DNA from: Allocoprococcus comes
GTDB taxonomy: Bacteria; Bacillota; Clostridia; Lachnospirales; Lachnospiraceae
DNA: 64,000 bases
Direction: 5' to 3'
Assembly (NCBI RefSeq): GCF_013300725.1
Contig: NZ_JAAIMM010000015.1
Span: 27,979-91,978, forward strand
Shown: positions 34,085 to 42,531 of the stretch, piece by piece
How positions within the stretch are numbered: position 1 is the first letter of the stretch
Layout of the letters: each line of letters starts with the position of its first letter
Notes under the pieces: generated by a model
What the model saw: only the letters and a program-made list of their open reading frames with translations
Database searches by the model: none
What the model was told of the DNA's origin: nothing
Translations under genes and position numbers: made by a program

Positions 34085-34667
34085 TTCCTGCACCTCCTGC
34101 TGCAAAACTGAACTGATGATATTCGTGATCGACTGCAGCCTGGAAACTGTGATCGATCAGAATATTACGGCCTCGGATTACAGCGCGCATACCGCCCATG
34201 AAATCATATTCACTGATGGTGATCGCCATGCCGGTACGTTTTTCCAGTTCTGTCTGTTTCTCCTTATCAGAAGGAGAAATATAAATGGTCATCTCCTCGC
34301 CGTCGGCAAAGCGTGCGGCTTCACTGATCTTGCTGCAAAGATAATCCATGTATTCATCGGTTTGTGTAAAATCAGTCAGAAGCTCCTTTACTTCATCGAA
34401 AAGCCGGACCTTTAATTCATTCTGTGTTTTGCCAAGCGCTCTTTTCAGCTCCGTTTCAGCTTTGGCAGCGGCCTGATTTACCTGTCTTCTGGCTCTTAAG
34501 GTCTCGGATTTGATGCGGACCTCAGACTGGGCAGTTGCTTCTTTTTTATGTTTTTCAAATAAAGATTCAAGCGCTTTTTTGTGATTGTCAATGATCGCAT
34601 TTCCTTCAGAACGGGCTTCAGTCATGACCGTTTCCTGCAAATGCGCTATTTTCTCTTCAAGCGTCAT
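34077..34667 (-). CDS. ntpE: V-type ATP synthase subunit E
   Basis: 196 residues. Peripheral-stalk subunit. The long charged N-terminal helix (VMTEARSEGNAIIDNHKKALESLFEKH) pairs with subunit H/G; the C-terminal domain binds the head (GGMRAVIRGRNILIDHSF is typical). AAGGTGAG upstream of the ATG. Its last codons overlap the start of ntpA. Confidence 0.92.
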   Translation of the reverse strand: MTLEEKIAHLQETVMTEARSEGNAIIDNHKKALESLFEKHKKEATAQSEVRIKSETLRARRQVNQAAAKAETELKRALGKTQNELKVRLFDEVKELLTDFTQTDEYMDYLCSKISEAARFADGEEMTIYISPSDKEKQTELEKRTGMAITISEYDFMGGMRAVIRGRNILIDHSFQAAVDHEYHQFSFAAGGAGIE

Positions 34668-34692
34668 TGTCTCACCTTCTATGCCTTTCTAG

Positions 34693-35001
34693 TTAAAGTT
34701 TCAGTCCAATCGCTTCATTGACGTATGAGGTAATGAAATCCTTTTTACGTCCTGTTCCGTGTCTGTCCGGAATTTCGATCAGAAGAGGCATCTTTCTTTT
34801 TAACTTGATCTCATCAATGAGATCCGGAAATTCTCTTCCAAAGCGTTCCGTCAGAAGAACGATACCGATCGACTTGTCGTTCATGGCAGTTTCCAGCGCA
34901 TCACGCAGTTCCTGCTTTTCATGAACTACGACACCGTCCACGCCGGCAAGCCGCATTCCGGTATAAGTATCCACGTTGTCACTGATCAGATACATCTTCA
35001 T
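34693..35001 (-). CDS. ntpF: V-type ATP synthase subunit F
   Basis: 102 residues. Small central-stalk subunit with a CheY-like fold: MKMYLISDNVDTYTGMRLAG, IGIVLLTERFGREFPDLI, and PLLIEIPDRHG. The start MKMYL lies 2 bases after the ntpK stop, so translation is probably coupled; there is no clear separate ribosome-binding site. An upstream in-frame ATG would lie within ntpK. Confidence 0.9.
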   Translation of the reverse strand: MKMYLISDNVDTYTGMRLAGVDGVVVHEKQELRDALETAMNDKSIGIVLLTERFGREFPDLIDEIKLKRKMPLLIEIPDRHGTGRKKDFITSYVNEAIGLKL

Positions 35002-35003
35002 GA

Positions 35004-35438
35004 TTACAGTCTGCTGATGATCATGAAGGAGATGATAAGACCGTACAGGCATACACCTTCTGCAAGACCTACGAAGATAAGGGATTTACCAAGGACGCTG
35101 GAATCCTCGCTGATAGCTCCAAGTGCTGCGCTTGCTGCACTTGCTACGGCAATACCACCACCGATGCAGGAAAGACCGGTAACAAGAGCTGCTGCAATGT
35201 AACCAAGACCGGTTGAAAGGCCTGCGCCTGAGGCTGCGGCGTCTGCTGCATGTACCGGTACACTTCCAAAGAGCATGATTCCGGCTACAAGGAAGGTTCC
35301 AAAGTAAGAAAGAACATTGAAGGCAAGAGCGCATTTATAACGTCCTTTATTTTTTTCTCCGAGCAGATAATATCCGAATGGAATGAAAATGCTTAAAACC
35401 AGTGCGGCAATGAGAATAAGTTTAGTTGCTAAAGTCAT
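35004..35438 (-). CDS. ntpK: V-type ATP synthase subunit K (membrane rotor ring)
   Basis: 144 residues with four membrane segments, i.e. two fused hairpins. The second hairpin carries the ion-binding Glu in IFVGLAEGVCLYGLI. The first hairpin (LILIAALVLSIFIPFGYYLL and the next helix) lacks an equivalent acid, so each protein offers one ion site. Whether H+ or Na+ is carried cannot be decided from this. AGGAGG precedes the ATG. Confidence 0.93.
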   Translation of the reverse strand: MTLATKLILIAALVLSIFIPFGYYLLGEKNKGRYKCALAFNVLSYFGTFLVAGIMLFGSVPVHAADAAASGAGLSTGLGYIAAALVTGLSCIGGGIAVASAASAALGAISEDSSVLGKSLIFVGLAEGVCLYGLIISFMIISRL

Positions 35439-35463
35439 GATAATTTCCTCCTAAAATGAAAAA

Positions 35464-37398
35464 CTAATTTTTTGCAGTACCTGTATAAGGTTTAAATTCG
35501 CGGCCGCTGCCTTTGTAGAAGCGGCTGAACATTTCGTAATAGACAAGTCTCAGAACCTGGATTCCAACGATCAGTCCTTCGAATCCACATACAAACAGGT
35601 TGCCGAGTACGATCACTACCCAGTTGATATGCCCGCTTTCGGCACCGGCAAGCATCAGTACAACTTCCATGATGGAAGCGTGGCTGACTGCGAATGCACC
35701 GATACGGATAAAGGAAAGCGTATTTGAAAAATAGCTGAGCAGGGTTTCAAATAATTCAAAGAATGCCTGGGTGACAAACATTGCTTTGCTCTGTTCCATT
35801 TTTTCGGTTTTCTTTTTAATCTTGTTCGTCAGCGGCTCCTTCAGTGCGATCAGAAGAAGCGGAACACCGAACATCACTGCGAGAACGATTCCGCCCGGCA
35901 GAGAATGACCTGTCATGAAAAGAACGATACAGGTAACAGCTGCCCCGTAGAATACCAGTCCTGCCACGCCGTTTGCATCAAACCAGGTCGCTTCCATATC
36001 CTTGGCACGGATGCCGTTGATGATATGGAAGATCATAGAAATAAGGATGATTCCCATACCAAAAGCGATCGATACGATAAATACTGTATTCAGTTTTCCG
36101 ATAAACGGTAAGGTTGTCATGTGGTTGATCGGCCGGATCCATCTGGCTTTAATAATATCTTCAAATCCAAACACACTTCCAAACATAAATCCAAAGAAGG
36201 TGGAGAAGATTCCGGCAAGTGATACGATTCCGGCAAGGTTCATTTTCTTTGTGAAATACAGGATCGCACCGCCGATAAAGAGCAGCAGCCCCTGACCGAC
36301 ATCTCCGAACATGGCGCCGAAGATAAAGCTGTACATGATACCTACAAAAATGGTCGGATCCATTTCACCGCTCTTAGGAAGTCCGTACATCTTGATGAAC
36401 ATTTCAAATGGTTTGAAAAGCTTTGGATTCTCAAGCTTGGTAGGAGGTTCTCCGAAATACTGTTCCCGGTCCTCTTCTACTACGATATAAACTTTGTCGT
36501 CTCCCTGAGCCTCTTTGATAAATGCATTGGCATCTTCTTCCGACATCCAGCCGCAGAGAATATAGTATTCTTCCTGCTCGTCTGTCTCGGTTCGTGCTGC
36601 AAATTTACGGATATCAAAGTTATCGGAAAAACGTTCCAGCTGAATTCTTGCACCGAGTAGTCTGGAAGCGTTCTTGCGGAACATCTCCTGACGTTTATCC
36701 TTCACTGCCTGGATTTCATCGGTCAGATTCTGGACTTCTTTATCCAGGCTTCGGTAAGCTTCCAGCGGGGTTCCGCCAAAGTCCTCCTGAAGATCTACTT
36801 TTTCAAAGTGAAGAGAACGCATGATAGAATCTACTTTTCCGGCATTGGTATCAGATACAAAATAAACGCCATAGACATAAGAGGCATCTCTGGAGCCTTC
36901 CAGGAATAATGCATCGATGTCTTCAAGAAGCGCTTTTTCCAGCCGGTGATAATAATCCACATTGATTTTTCCAAACCTTGTACGGATGTATTTGTACTGC
37001 ATGATCTCATGCAGGTCAAAGTCCAGAGAAGTAAAAGGTTCCAGGACTTTCATACGTGTCTGGATATTCTCTCTCTTTCTTTTCAGTTCTTCTTTTTGCT
37101 GCTGCAGATCCATGTAGTCATGATTGATGGAGCGGATCATCTCAAGGATTTCATCTTCGCTCTGATCAAAGGATGGCTCTGCTGTCATGTCTTTCATATA
37201 TCCCAGAAACTGTGTCACTTTAGCGAGTGGATCACGGTAAGGGTTCATTTCAAGAAATGGCATCAGATTATCTACTGTCTTGAGCTCCGTGAGTGCATTT
37301 TCAAGCTGCATCTCATATTTGGAAAGATACCGGTTTGTCATGCGGTCGATGTCGGCGCGTGGTCCGGTAATGCTCAGGAACTTCATCTTAACAATCAT
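35464..37398 (-). CDS. ntpI: V-type ATP synthase subunit I (a-subunit, ion channel and stator)
   Basis: 644 residues. Cytoplasmic N-terminal half with coiled coils (MKFLSITGPRADIDRMTNRYL; LQQQKEELKRKRENIQTRMKVLEPF) and a membrane C-terminal half. The membrane part begins around GIMYSFIFGAMFGDVGQGLLLF, includes TLSFIRIGAFAVSHASIMEVV with the essential Arg of the ion path, and ends FEGLIVGIQVLRLVYYEMFSRFY. Start overlaps the stop of ntpC by 4 bases (ATGA), with GGAGG upstream. Confidence 0.94.
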   Translation of the reverse strand: MIVKMKFLSITGPRADIDRMTNRYLSKYEMQLENALTELKTVDNLMPFLEMNPYRDPLAKVTQFLGYMKDMTAEPSFDQSEDEILEMIRSINHDYMDLQQQKEELKRKRENIQTRMKVLEPFTSLDFDLHEIMQYKYIRTRFGKINVDYYHRLEKALLEDIDALFLEGSRDASYVYGVYFVSDTNAGKVDSIMRSLHFEKVDLQEDFGGTPLEAYRSLDKEVQNLTDEIQAVKDKRQEMFRKNASRLLGARIQLERFSDNFDIRKFAARTETDEQEEYYILCGWMSEEDANAFIKEAQGDDKVYIVVEEDREQYFGEPPTKLENPKLFKPFEMFIKMYGLPKSGEMDPTIFVGIMYSFIFGAMFGDVGQGLLLFIGGAILYFTKKMNLAGIVSLAGIFSTFFGFMFGSVFGFEDIIKARWIRPINHMTTLPFIGKLNTVFIVSIAFGMGIILISMIFHIINGIRAKDMEATWFDANGVAGLVFYGAAVTCIVLFMTGHSLPGGIVLAVMFGVPLLLIALKEPLTNKIKKKTEKMEQSKAMFVTQAFFELFETLLSYFSNTLSFIRIGAFAVSHASIMEVVLMLAGAESGHINWVVIVLGNLFVCGFEGLIVGIQVLRLVYYEMFSRFYKGSGREFKPYTGTAKN

Positions 37399-38441
37399 TT
37401 CGCTGTTCCTCCTATATAAGTTAATGTCTCACGTGCAGGAAGTCCATAGCGAACACATTCGAGCACAGTTGTAAGCTTATCAAGCTCCTCCTCTTTCAGA
37501 AAAAGATAGGTATTCACGGTTGCGATGGAATAAGGGTTACTTCTTCTGTCTGCCAGGTAGAGACGGTACAGGCAGTCTTTGTAAATCGTCTCGATGGACG
37601 CTGGTGTCTGAGTATCGGTGTGACGCAGATAAGGCGTTCTGGTAACCAGCTTTAAAAATTCATCGACAGACGGTGCTTCCACAAGATCCTTCAGCTGATC
37701 TACATGGATCCGGTAGTGTACCGGGATCAGCAGTGTAGAGATATCCGGCGGAAGCATGTTGTAATATTTTTTTGCACGGTAGATCCACTGCAGGTTCAGC
37801 AGGTCGATCTTTGCTCCGGCATCTCTGGTGAAAATTTCCAGTTCCTTATGCTTCAGAATCTTTTTACGTTTCTTCCACATAGTTGTAAAATAGTACAGAT
37901 TCAGTGCCAGATCGTAATCAAAAAGGGTTGGGTTCTCCGCATTTTCCAGACGTTTTAACGGCGCATAGTATTCTGTGCCCTTTAAATTTTCCACCAGCTC
38001 ACCGATATTCCCCGAAGTGATCAGTTTATCGATGGAGAGATCCGAATATTTGTCGAAGAATATTTTCTTGTGATCCAGATCAAAAGGCTTCTGATAGTGG
38101 TTGAATACAATACGCAGACAGTAGTTGATCAGATTCATCTCGTAGCGCTTCAGATAAAGCTCCAGGAATTTTTTCTGATCCATTCCGGAAAAACGGTACA
38201 GGCGTGTATAATCACTGTAAAGTGACTGCACAAGAAGTTTCTCGATCTCGCCGCGGTGAAGACGGTTTTCGTCCATATCTGCAAGGACATTCCGATATCC
38301 GGGATGTTCTTTGAGATAAGCAGCAACTTCGGTTACTGTATGAAATGCGGCGATGTTCCGGAAATCTTCATCAGTGAGCAGTTTCGCCTGCATGGCGCGT
38401 ACTTTTGTTACGATGCCACTGTATGCAAGTAAATTTCCCAT
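37395..38441 (-). CDS. ntpC: V-type ATP synthase subunit C
   Basis: 348 residues. Links the central stalk to the membrane ring (AC39 family). It begins MGNLLAYSGIVTKVRAMQAKLL, and contains the characteristic LYLKRYEMNLINYCLRIVFN and the late RRSNPYSIATVNTYLFLKEEELDKLTTVLECVRYGLP. GAGGGA precedes the ATG; starts 3 bases after the preceding stalk gene. Confidence 0.93.
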   Translation of the reverse strand: MGNLLAYSGIVTKVRAMQAKLLTDEDFRNIAAFHTVTEVAAYLKEHPGYRNVLADMDENRLHRGEIEKLLVQSLYSDYTRLYRFSGMDQKKFLELYLKRYEMNLINYCLRIVFNHYQKPFDLDHKKIFFDKYSDLSIDKLITSGNIGELVENLKGTEYYAPLKRLENAENPTLFDYDLALNLYYFTTMWKKRKKILKHKELEIFTRDAGAKIDLLNLQWIYRAKKYYNMLPPDISTLLIPVHYRIHVDQLKDLVEAPSVDEFLKLVTRTPYLRHTDTQTPASIETIYKDCLYRLYLADRRSNPYSIATVNTYLFLKEEELDKLTTVLECVRYGLPARETLTYIGGTAK

Positions 38442-38444
38442 ATG

Positions 38445-38756
38445 CTATCCCTCTATGATACGTCTGACAATTTTTTCGGCATATGCCGTATGCTTTTCTT
38501 CAAAATCTTTTTTAAGTTCTTCGATCGCTGTCTGGTTCTTGCGGTTCTGCCTTGCAAGAATCTCATCCATCTGACGTTTTAATCCTTTGTGGATATCGTT
38601 CAGCTCCTTTTGGGTGTGATCTTCAAGTTGTTTGTCAAACAGATTGCGTTCATTTTGAATGCGTTCTTCCAGTTCTGATTTCTCCAGTTCCGCGTGTTCC
38701 ACAACAGCTTCGGCTGCGTGTTCGATTTCGGAGAGCTTTTTAACAATATGATCCAT
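38445..38756 (-). CDS. V-type ATP synthase peripheral-stalk subunit (G/H type)
   Basis: 103 residues, almost entirely one charged helix: IEHAAEAVVEHAELEKSELEERIQNERN, then KELNDIHKGLKRQMDEILARQ. This is the expected partner of subunit E in the peripheral stalk and it is first in the operon. Homologues are called NtpH or AhaH/G. AAAGGAG precedes the ATG. Weak sequence conservation means assignment rests on shape and position. Confidence 0.85.
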   Translation of the reverse strand: MDHIVKKLSEIEHAAEAVVEHAELEKSELEERIQNERNLFDKQLEDHTQKELNDIHKGLKRQMDEILARQNRKNQTAIEELKKDFEEKHTAYAEKIVRRIIEG

Positions 38757-38971
38757 TGTCCGACTCCTTTCTTAGAAATTATTTATACATTTTTAATAAT
38801 GCATACATATTCTACTACTTTAAATTAGAAAATTCTACTAAAAAACAAGAGAATATCATAAGAATATTTTATACAAAACTTATAAAATGTATTTTTGGGT
38901 TTTCAAATATTTCAGAATAGTATAAAATAAATAAGGTTATACATATTTTCACTAAAGGAAGAGAAAGATAT
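38757..38971. promoter_or_regulatory. AT-rich divergent promoter region between the V-ATPase operon and trmB
   Basis: On the minus strand TTGAAA, 16 bases, TATAAG (about 38881-38908) is the best V-ATPase promoter candidate. On the plus strand GTATAAAATAAATAAGG near 38919-38935 can serve trmB. No hairpins or riboswitch seen. Confidence 0.45.
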
Positions 38972-39628
38972 ATGAGGTTAAGAAATGTACCGGGAGCAGA
39001 TGCTTATCTGACAGCTCATCCCCTTGTAATTAAAAATGAGACCAGATATCGCGGCACCTGGAAAGAGACTTTTCAGAATCCGGAGAATCCGATCCATATT
39101 GAGATCGGGATGGGAAAAGGACAGTTTCTTCTGACACTTGCAAAGGAGAATCCATCCATCAACTATATCGGTATCGAACGTTATTCAAGCGTACTGCTTC
39201 GGGCGCTGGAACGCTTTGATAATGACGAGGAATACAAGGATGTCAACAATATTCGTTTTATCTGTATGGATGCGACAAATCTGCCGGAGGTTTTTGCTGT
39301 CGGAGAGATTGACAAGATTTATCTGAATTTTTCAGACCCGTGGCCGAAAGCACGTCATGCAAAGCGCAGACTTACTTCCAAGCAGTTTTTCGAGCGGTAT
39401 GACAAGATCCTTGCTTTTGACGGAGTCGTTGAATTTAAGACAGACAACAGAGAGCTGTTTGACTTTTCACTGGAGCAGGTGGAGCTGGCAGGCTGGGTAC
39501 TTCTGGCGAAGACCTATGATCTTCACAATGATCCGACACTCAGCAGAGGCAATGTCATGACGGAGTACGAGGAGAAATTCTCAGCACAGGGACATCCGAT
39601 CCACAAGCTGATCGCAATGCGCCAGTAA
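38972..39628 (+). CDS. trmB: tRNA (guanine(46)-N7)-methyltransferase
   Basis: 218 residues. Methylates N7 of G46 in tRNA variable loops using S-adenosylmethionine. The SAM-binding motif is HIEIGMGKGQFLLTLAKENP; IYLNFSDPWPKARHAKRRLT is the TrmB hallmark, and EFKTDNRELFDFSLEQ supplies further active-site residues. AAAGGAAG is upstream of the ATG. Single gene followed by a terminator. Confidence 0.96.
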   Translation: MRLRNVPGADAYLTAHPLVIKNETRYRGTWKETFQNPENPIHIEIGMGKGQFLLTLAKENPSINYIGIERYSSVLLRALERFDNDEEYKDVNNIRFICMDATNLPEVFAVGEIDKIYLNFSDPWPKARHAKRRLTSKQFFERYDKILAFDGVVEFKTDNRELFDFSLEQVELAGWVLLAKTYDLHNDPTLSRGNVMTEYEEKFSAQGHPIHKLIAMRQ

Positions 39629-39650
39629 GACAATTGAATAGAAGACACAT

Positions 39651-39694
39651 AAGACAGCCGATACGGAGCAATCCGCACATCGGCTGTCTTTTTG
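39651..39694 (+). terminator. Terminator of trmB
   Basis: AAGACAGCCGAT pairs with ATCGGCTGTCTT, followed by TTTG. Confidence 0.9.
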
Positions 39695-39732
39695 CATATA
39701 TTGTAGAAAGAGAAAGTCAGGGATGAACAGAT

Positions 39733-39873
39733 ATGCGGAAAAAGCATCATTTTCAGAATTGTATGCGGGGGTTTTGCTATAAGAATCCGGGATTTAATAA
39801 AAAGCTGATCTGTTTCAGAAATTCTTTTCAGGAGGTTTACCGGATCTTAAATCCGAAATGCGGATGCCACTAA
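39733..39873 (+). CDS. Possible small Cys-rich basic protein, 46 aa
   Basis: The frame reads MRKKHHFQNCMRGFCYKNPG, then a Lys/Phe-rich part, and ends NPKCGCH. Five cysteines in 46 residues plus a basic start suggest a metal-binding or secreted micro-protein, but no family is recognised. The ribosome-binding site is weak (CAGGGA). It lies just before a thioredoxin gene. It could also be non-coding leader sequence, since a hairpin overlaps its end (39838-39888). Confidence 0.3.
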   Translation: MRKKHHFQNCMRGFCYKNPGFNKKLICFRNSFQEVYRILNPKCGCH

Positions 39874-39888
39874 AGCCGGTCTTTTTTT
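39838..39888 (+). terminator. Two-part hairpin with T run upstream of the thioredoxin gene
   Basis: Outer ACCGG/CCGGT with inner ATCCG/CGGAT, followed by CTTTTTTT. It resembles an intrinsic terminator or attenuator; no known riboswitch pattern was recognised. Confidence 0.55.
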
Positions 39889-39922
39889 ACATAGCTTAAG
39901 ATGGCAGAAATGAGGGAAGTGT

Positions 39923-40246
39923 ATGGGTATCGCATTGATCACGAAAGATTATGAAAATGCAGTCGGAAGGCAGAAGCTGCCGGTGGTTGTGGAGTTTTAT
40001 GCATCATGGTGCCCAAAGTGCGGAATGATGTATCCTGTTGTGGAAAGGCTTGCCGGCCGTTATCGGGGGAAATGGATCTTTTATAAGATTGATATCGATA
40101 TATCGAAAGAGATTGCGGAGTATATAGGAATTGAGATCGTACCGACGTTTGTGGTGTACAGAGATGGAAAAATCTGTGGATATACAACCGGAGTTCTTCC
40201 AGAAGAAACTCTGGAAGAACGAATCCGGGAAATGTTAAGAAAATAA
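39923..40246 (+). CDS. Thioredoxin-family protein
   Basis: 107 residues, cytoplasmic. Active site WCPKC in VVVEFYASWCPKCGMMYPV (thioredoxin normally WCGPC), with the cis-Pro in IEIVPTFVVYRDGK. The changed dipeptide between the cysteines (Pro-Lys) suggests a redox potential or partner different from the main thioredoxin. The ribosome-binding site is GAGGGAAG. A stand-alone gene behind a hairpin; no thioredoxin reductase is nearby. Confidence 0.88.
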   Translation: MGIALITKDYENAVGRQKLPVVVEFYASWCPKCGMMYPVVERLAGRYRGKWIFYKIDIDISKEIAEYIGIEIVPTFVVYRDGKICGYTTGVLPEETLEERIREMLRK

Positions 40247-40305
40247 TTGGTGGAATCAATTATTCGTATAATGGATATTTTGCGCAGATTATCTGACTTG
40301 CTATG

Positions 40306-42351
40306 TTAAAATTCGAATACAGCAACGCCGTATGCCGGAAGATCATAACCGAATGAATAAGGTCTTCCGTCGCATTCCTGTTTCTTTGCTTTGTATACTG
40401 CCGGGCGGGCTTTTCCGGTTCCGCCATACTGTAATTCATCACTGTTCAGTACCAGGCGGTACTGTTTGCCGCGCGGTACACCGACACGGTATTCCGGTCT
40501 TTCGATCGGTGTGAAGTTACATACGAATAAAAGATTCTTTTTTGCGCCCTTTGAATGACGGATGAAGCTGTAAATACTTCGTGAGCTGTCATCTGCATTA
40601 ACCCACTCAAAGCCTTCCATGCAGGTATCCTGTTCATACATGGCTTTGTTGTGTGTGTAAAGATGCAGCAGGTCACGGTAGAAATTCTGGAGCGCCTGAT
40701 GCTCCGGCTCTGCCAGGAGATACCAGTCAAGCTCACGCGCCTCGCTCCACTCGCGGAGCTGTCCGAAATCCTGTCCCATGAAAAGAAGCTTCTTGCCAGG
40801 ATGTCCCATCATGAAAGCATATCCGACTTTCAGGTTGGCAAATTTCTCAAAGCCGAGACCAGGCATCTTATTTAACATCGAACACTTGAGATGGACAACC
40901 TCATCGTGTGATAATACAAGAATATAATTCTCACTGTATGCATAGGTTAATGCAAAGGTCATACCATAGTGGTCTCCTTTGCGGAAATATGGATCCAGCT
41001 TCATATATTCGGTAAAGTCATGCATCCATCCCATGTTCCACTTCATGCTGAAGCCAAGGCCGTCATCTTCCGGTTTTCCTGTTACTTTTGGCCATGCGGT
41101 GGATTCTTCTGCGATCATCAGTGCACCAGGGTTACGTCCGGTAGTAACGGAATTCAGATGCTTGAAAAATTCGATTGCTTCCAGGTTCTCATTGCTGCCG
41201 TATTTGTTGGCGATCCACTGACCGTCTTCTTTACCGTAATCAAGATACAGCATGGAAGCAACAGCATCTACGCGGAGACCATCGATGTGATAATGTTCGA
41301 TCCAGAACAGTGCGTTGGCGATCAGGAAATTCTTAACCTCTGCTTTGCCATAATCGAAGATCTTGGTTCCCCAGTCCGGATGTTCACCCTTCTTCGGATC
41401 TGCATATTCAAAGGTAGCTGTGCCGTCAAAATCAGCGAGTCCGTGTGCATCGCGTGGAAAATGTGCCGGTACCCAGTCAAGGATTACGCCAATCTTATTC
41501 TTATGGAAATAATTGATCATATATGCGAAATCTTCCGGCGTACCATAACGGGAGGTCGGAGCATAATATCCGGTCACCTGATATCCCCAGGAGCCGTCAA
41601 ACGGGTATTCTGAAATTCCCATCAGCTCGATATGAGTATACCCCATCTTTTTTATGTAGTCTGTAGCTGCATGCGCAAATTCACGGTAGCTGTAGAACCC
41701 CTCATCTTCACGTCCCGGATGGCGCATCCAGGAACCGATATGTGCTTCATAAATGGAAATCGGTGAGGAATGGAAATCCCATTCTGCCCGGTGCTTCATC
41801 CAGACACTGTCACTCCATTTTAAATGGGAGATATCAGCAATCCTTGAGGCAGTTCCCGGTCTCAACTCCGCACTGTTCGCAAATGGATCAGCTTTGTAAA
41901 GCTTATCCCCGGTCTGTGTCTCGATACAGTACTTGTAAAGCTGTCCGAGCTGTGCTTCCGGAACAAATGCGGTATAGATTCCAAGCGGTTCCTGACGCTT
42001 CATAACGTTTGCATCTTCACTCCAGCCGTTGAATTCACCGATTACGGCAACAGATTTGGCGTGCGGAGCCCATACTGCGAAATATACGCCGGATTTTTTA
42101 CCATCCTTTACAAAATGTGCACCCATTTTTTTATAGATTTCATAATGGGTTCCCTGTCCGAATAAATATTGATCTAATTCGCCGATTCTATAATCAGCCG
42201 GTTTATCTTTTGTTACAGTTTTTACAGACTTTTTAGCTGTAGACTTTTTAGCAGCAGTTTTAGCAGCTGCCGGTTTTTTTACAGCAGATTTTTTTACGGC
42301 TGTCTTGCGGGTCGTAGTGGTCTGTTTTGCTGTTGTTTTTTTTACTGCCAT
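40306..42351 (-). CDS. glgB: 1,4-alpha-glucan branching enzyme with histone-H1-like N-terminal tail
   Basis: 681 residues. Makes alpha-1,6 branches in glycogen. A CBM48 domain (HFVKDGKKSGVYFAVWAPHAKSV) is followed by a GH13 barrel with nucleophile Asp in DGLRVDAVASMLYLDYG, acid Glu in LMIAEESTAWP, and LVLSHDEVVH. The first ~50 residues are unusual: a Lys/Ala/Thr-rich tail (AVKKSAVKKPAAAKTAAKKS) resembling histone H1. The start ATG 42351 has AAGGTG 7 bases upstream; an in-frame GTG 9 bases earlier is possible. No other glg genes are adjacent. Confidence 0.94.
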   Translation of the reverse strand: MAVKKTTAKQTTTTRKTAVKKSAVKKPAAAKTAAKKSTAKKSVKTVTKDKPADYRIGELDQYLFGQGTHYEIYKKMGAHFVKDGKKSGVYFAVWAPHAKSVAVIGEFNGWSEDANVMKRQEPLGIYTAFVPEAQLGQLYKYCIETQTGDKLYKADPFANSAELRPGTASRIADISHLKWSDSVWMKHRAEWDFHSSPISIYEAHIGSWMRHPGREDEGFYSYREFAHAATDYIKKMGYTHIELMGISEYPFDGSWGYQVTGYYAPTSRYGTPEDFAYMINYFHKNKIGVILDWVPAHFPRDAHGLADFDGTATFEYADPKKGEHPDWGTKIFDYGKAEVKNFLIANALFWIEHYHIDGLRVDAVASMLYLDYGKEDGQWIANKYGSNENLEAIEFFKHLNSVTTGRNPGALMIAEESTAWPKVTGKPEDDGLGFSMKWNMGWMHDFTEYMKLDPYFRKGDHYGMTFALTYAYSENYILVLSHDEVVHLKCSMLNKMPGLGFEKFANLKVGYAFMMGHPGKKLLFMGQDFGQLREWSEARELDWYLLAEPEHQALQNFYRDLLHLYTHNKAMYEQDTCMEGFEWVNADDSSRSIYSFIRHSKGAKKNLLFVCNFTPIERPEYRVGVPRGKQYRLVLNSDELQYGGTGKARPAVYKAKKQECDGRPYSFGYDLPAYGVAVFEF

Positions 42352-42410
42352 CCCATTCACCTTCTATCAAAGATATTTAGAAATATTATACTAGAAATAG
42401 CGATAAAAAG

Positions 42411-42462
42411 AAAGAGTTTTGGACAATTTATACATTTCTTATATAAGATGTCTAAAACTCTT
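42411..42462 (-). terminator. Second terminator after the TPR/AAA gene
   Basis: Minus strand: AAAGAGTTTT-GACA/TGTC-AAAACTCTTT followed by CTTTTT. It lies between the TPR/AAA gene and the glgB promoter (TATAAT near comp. 42384-42389). Confidence 0.8.
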
Positions 42463-42495
42463 TGTTTACAGTTACCGGTTTTGTCTGCATATACA

Positions 42496-42522
42496 AAAGA
42501 ACGCGCCGGAAGCGCGTTCTTT
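42496..42522 (-). terminator. First terminator after the TPR/AAA gene
   Basis: AAAGAACGCGC/GCGCGTTCTTT with a 5-base loop, 10 bases after the gene. Confidence 0.8.
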
Positions 42523-42531
42523 GTAGAAATT

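Noticed and set aside
39700..39920. Known riboswitch before the thioredoxin gene
   Set aside because: The CACTAAAGCCGG segment recalled a cyclic-di-GMP aptamer, but the required core and second stem do not match.
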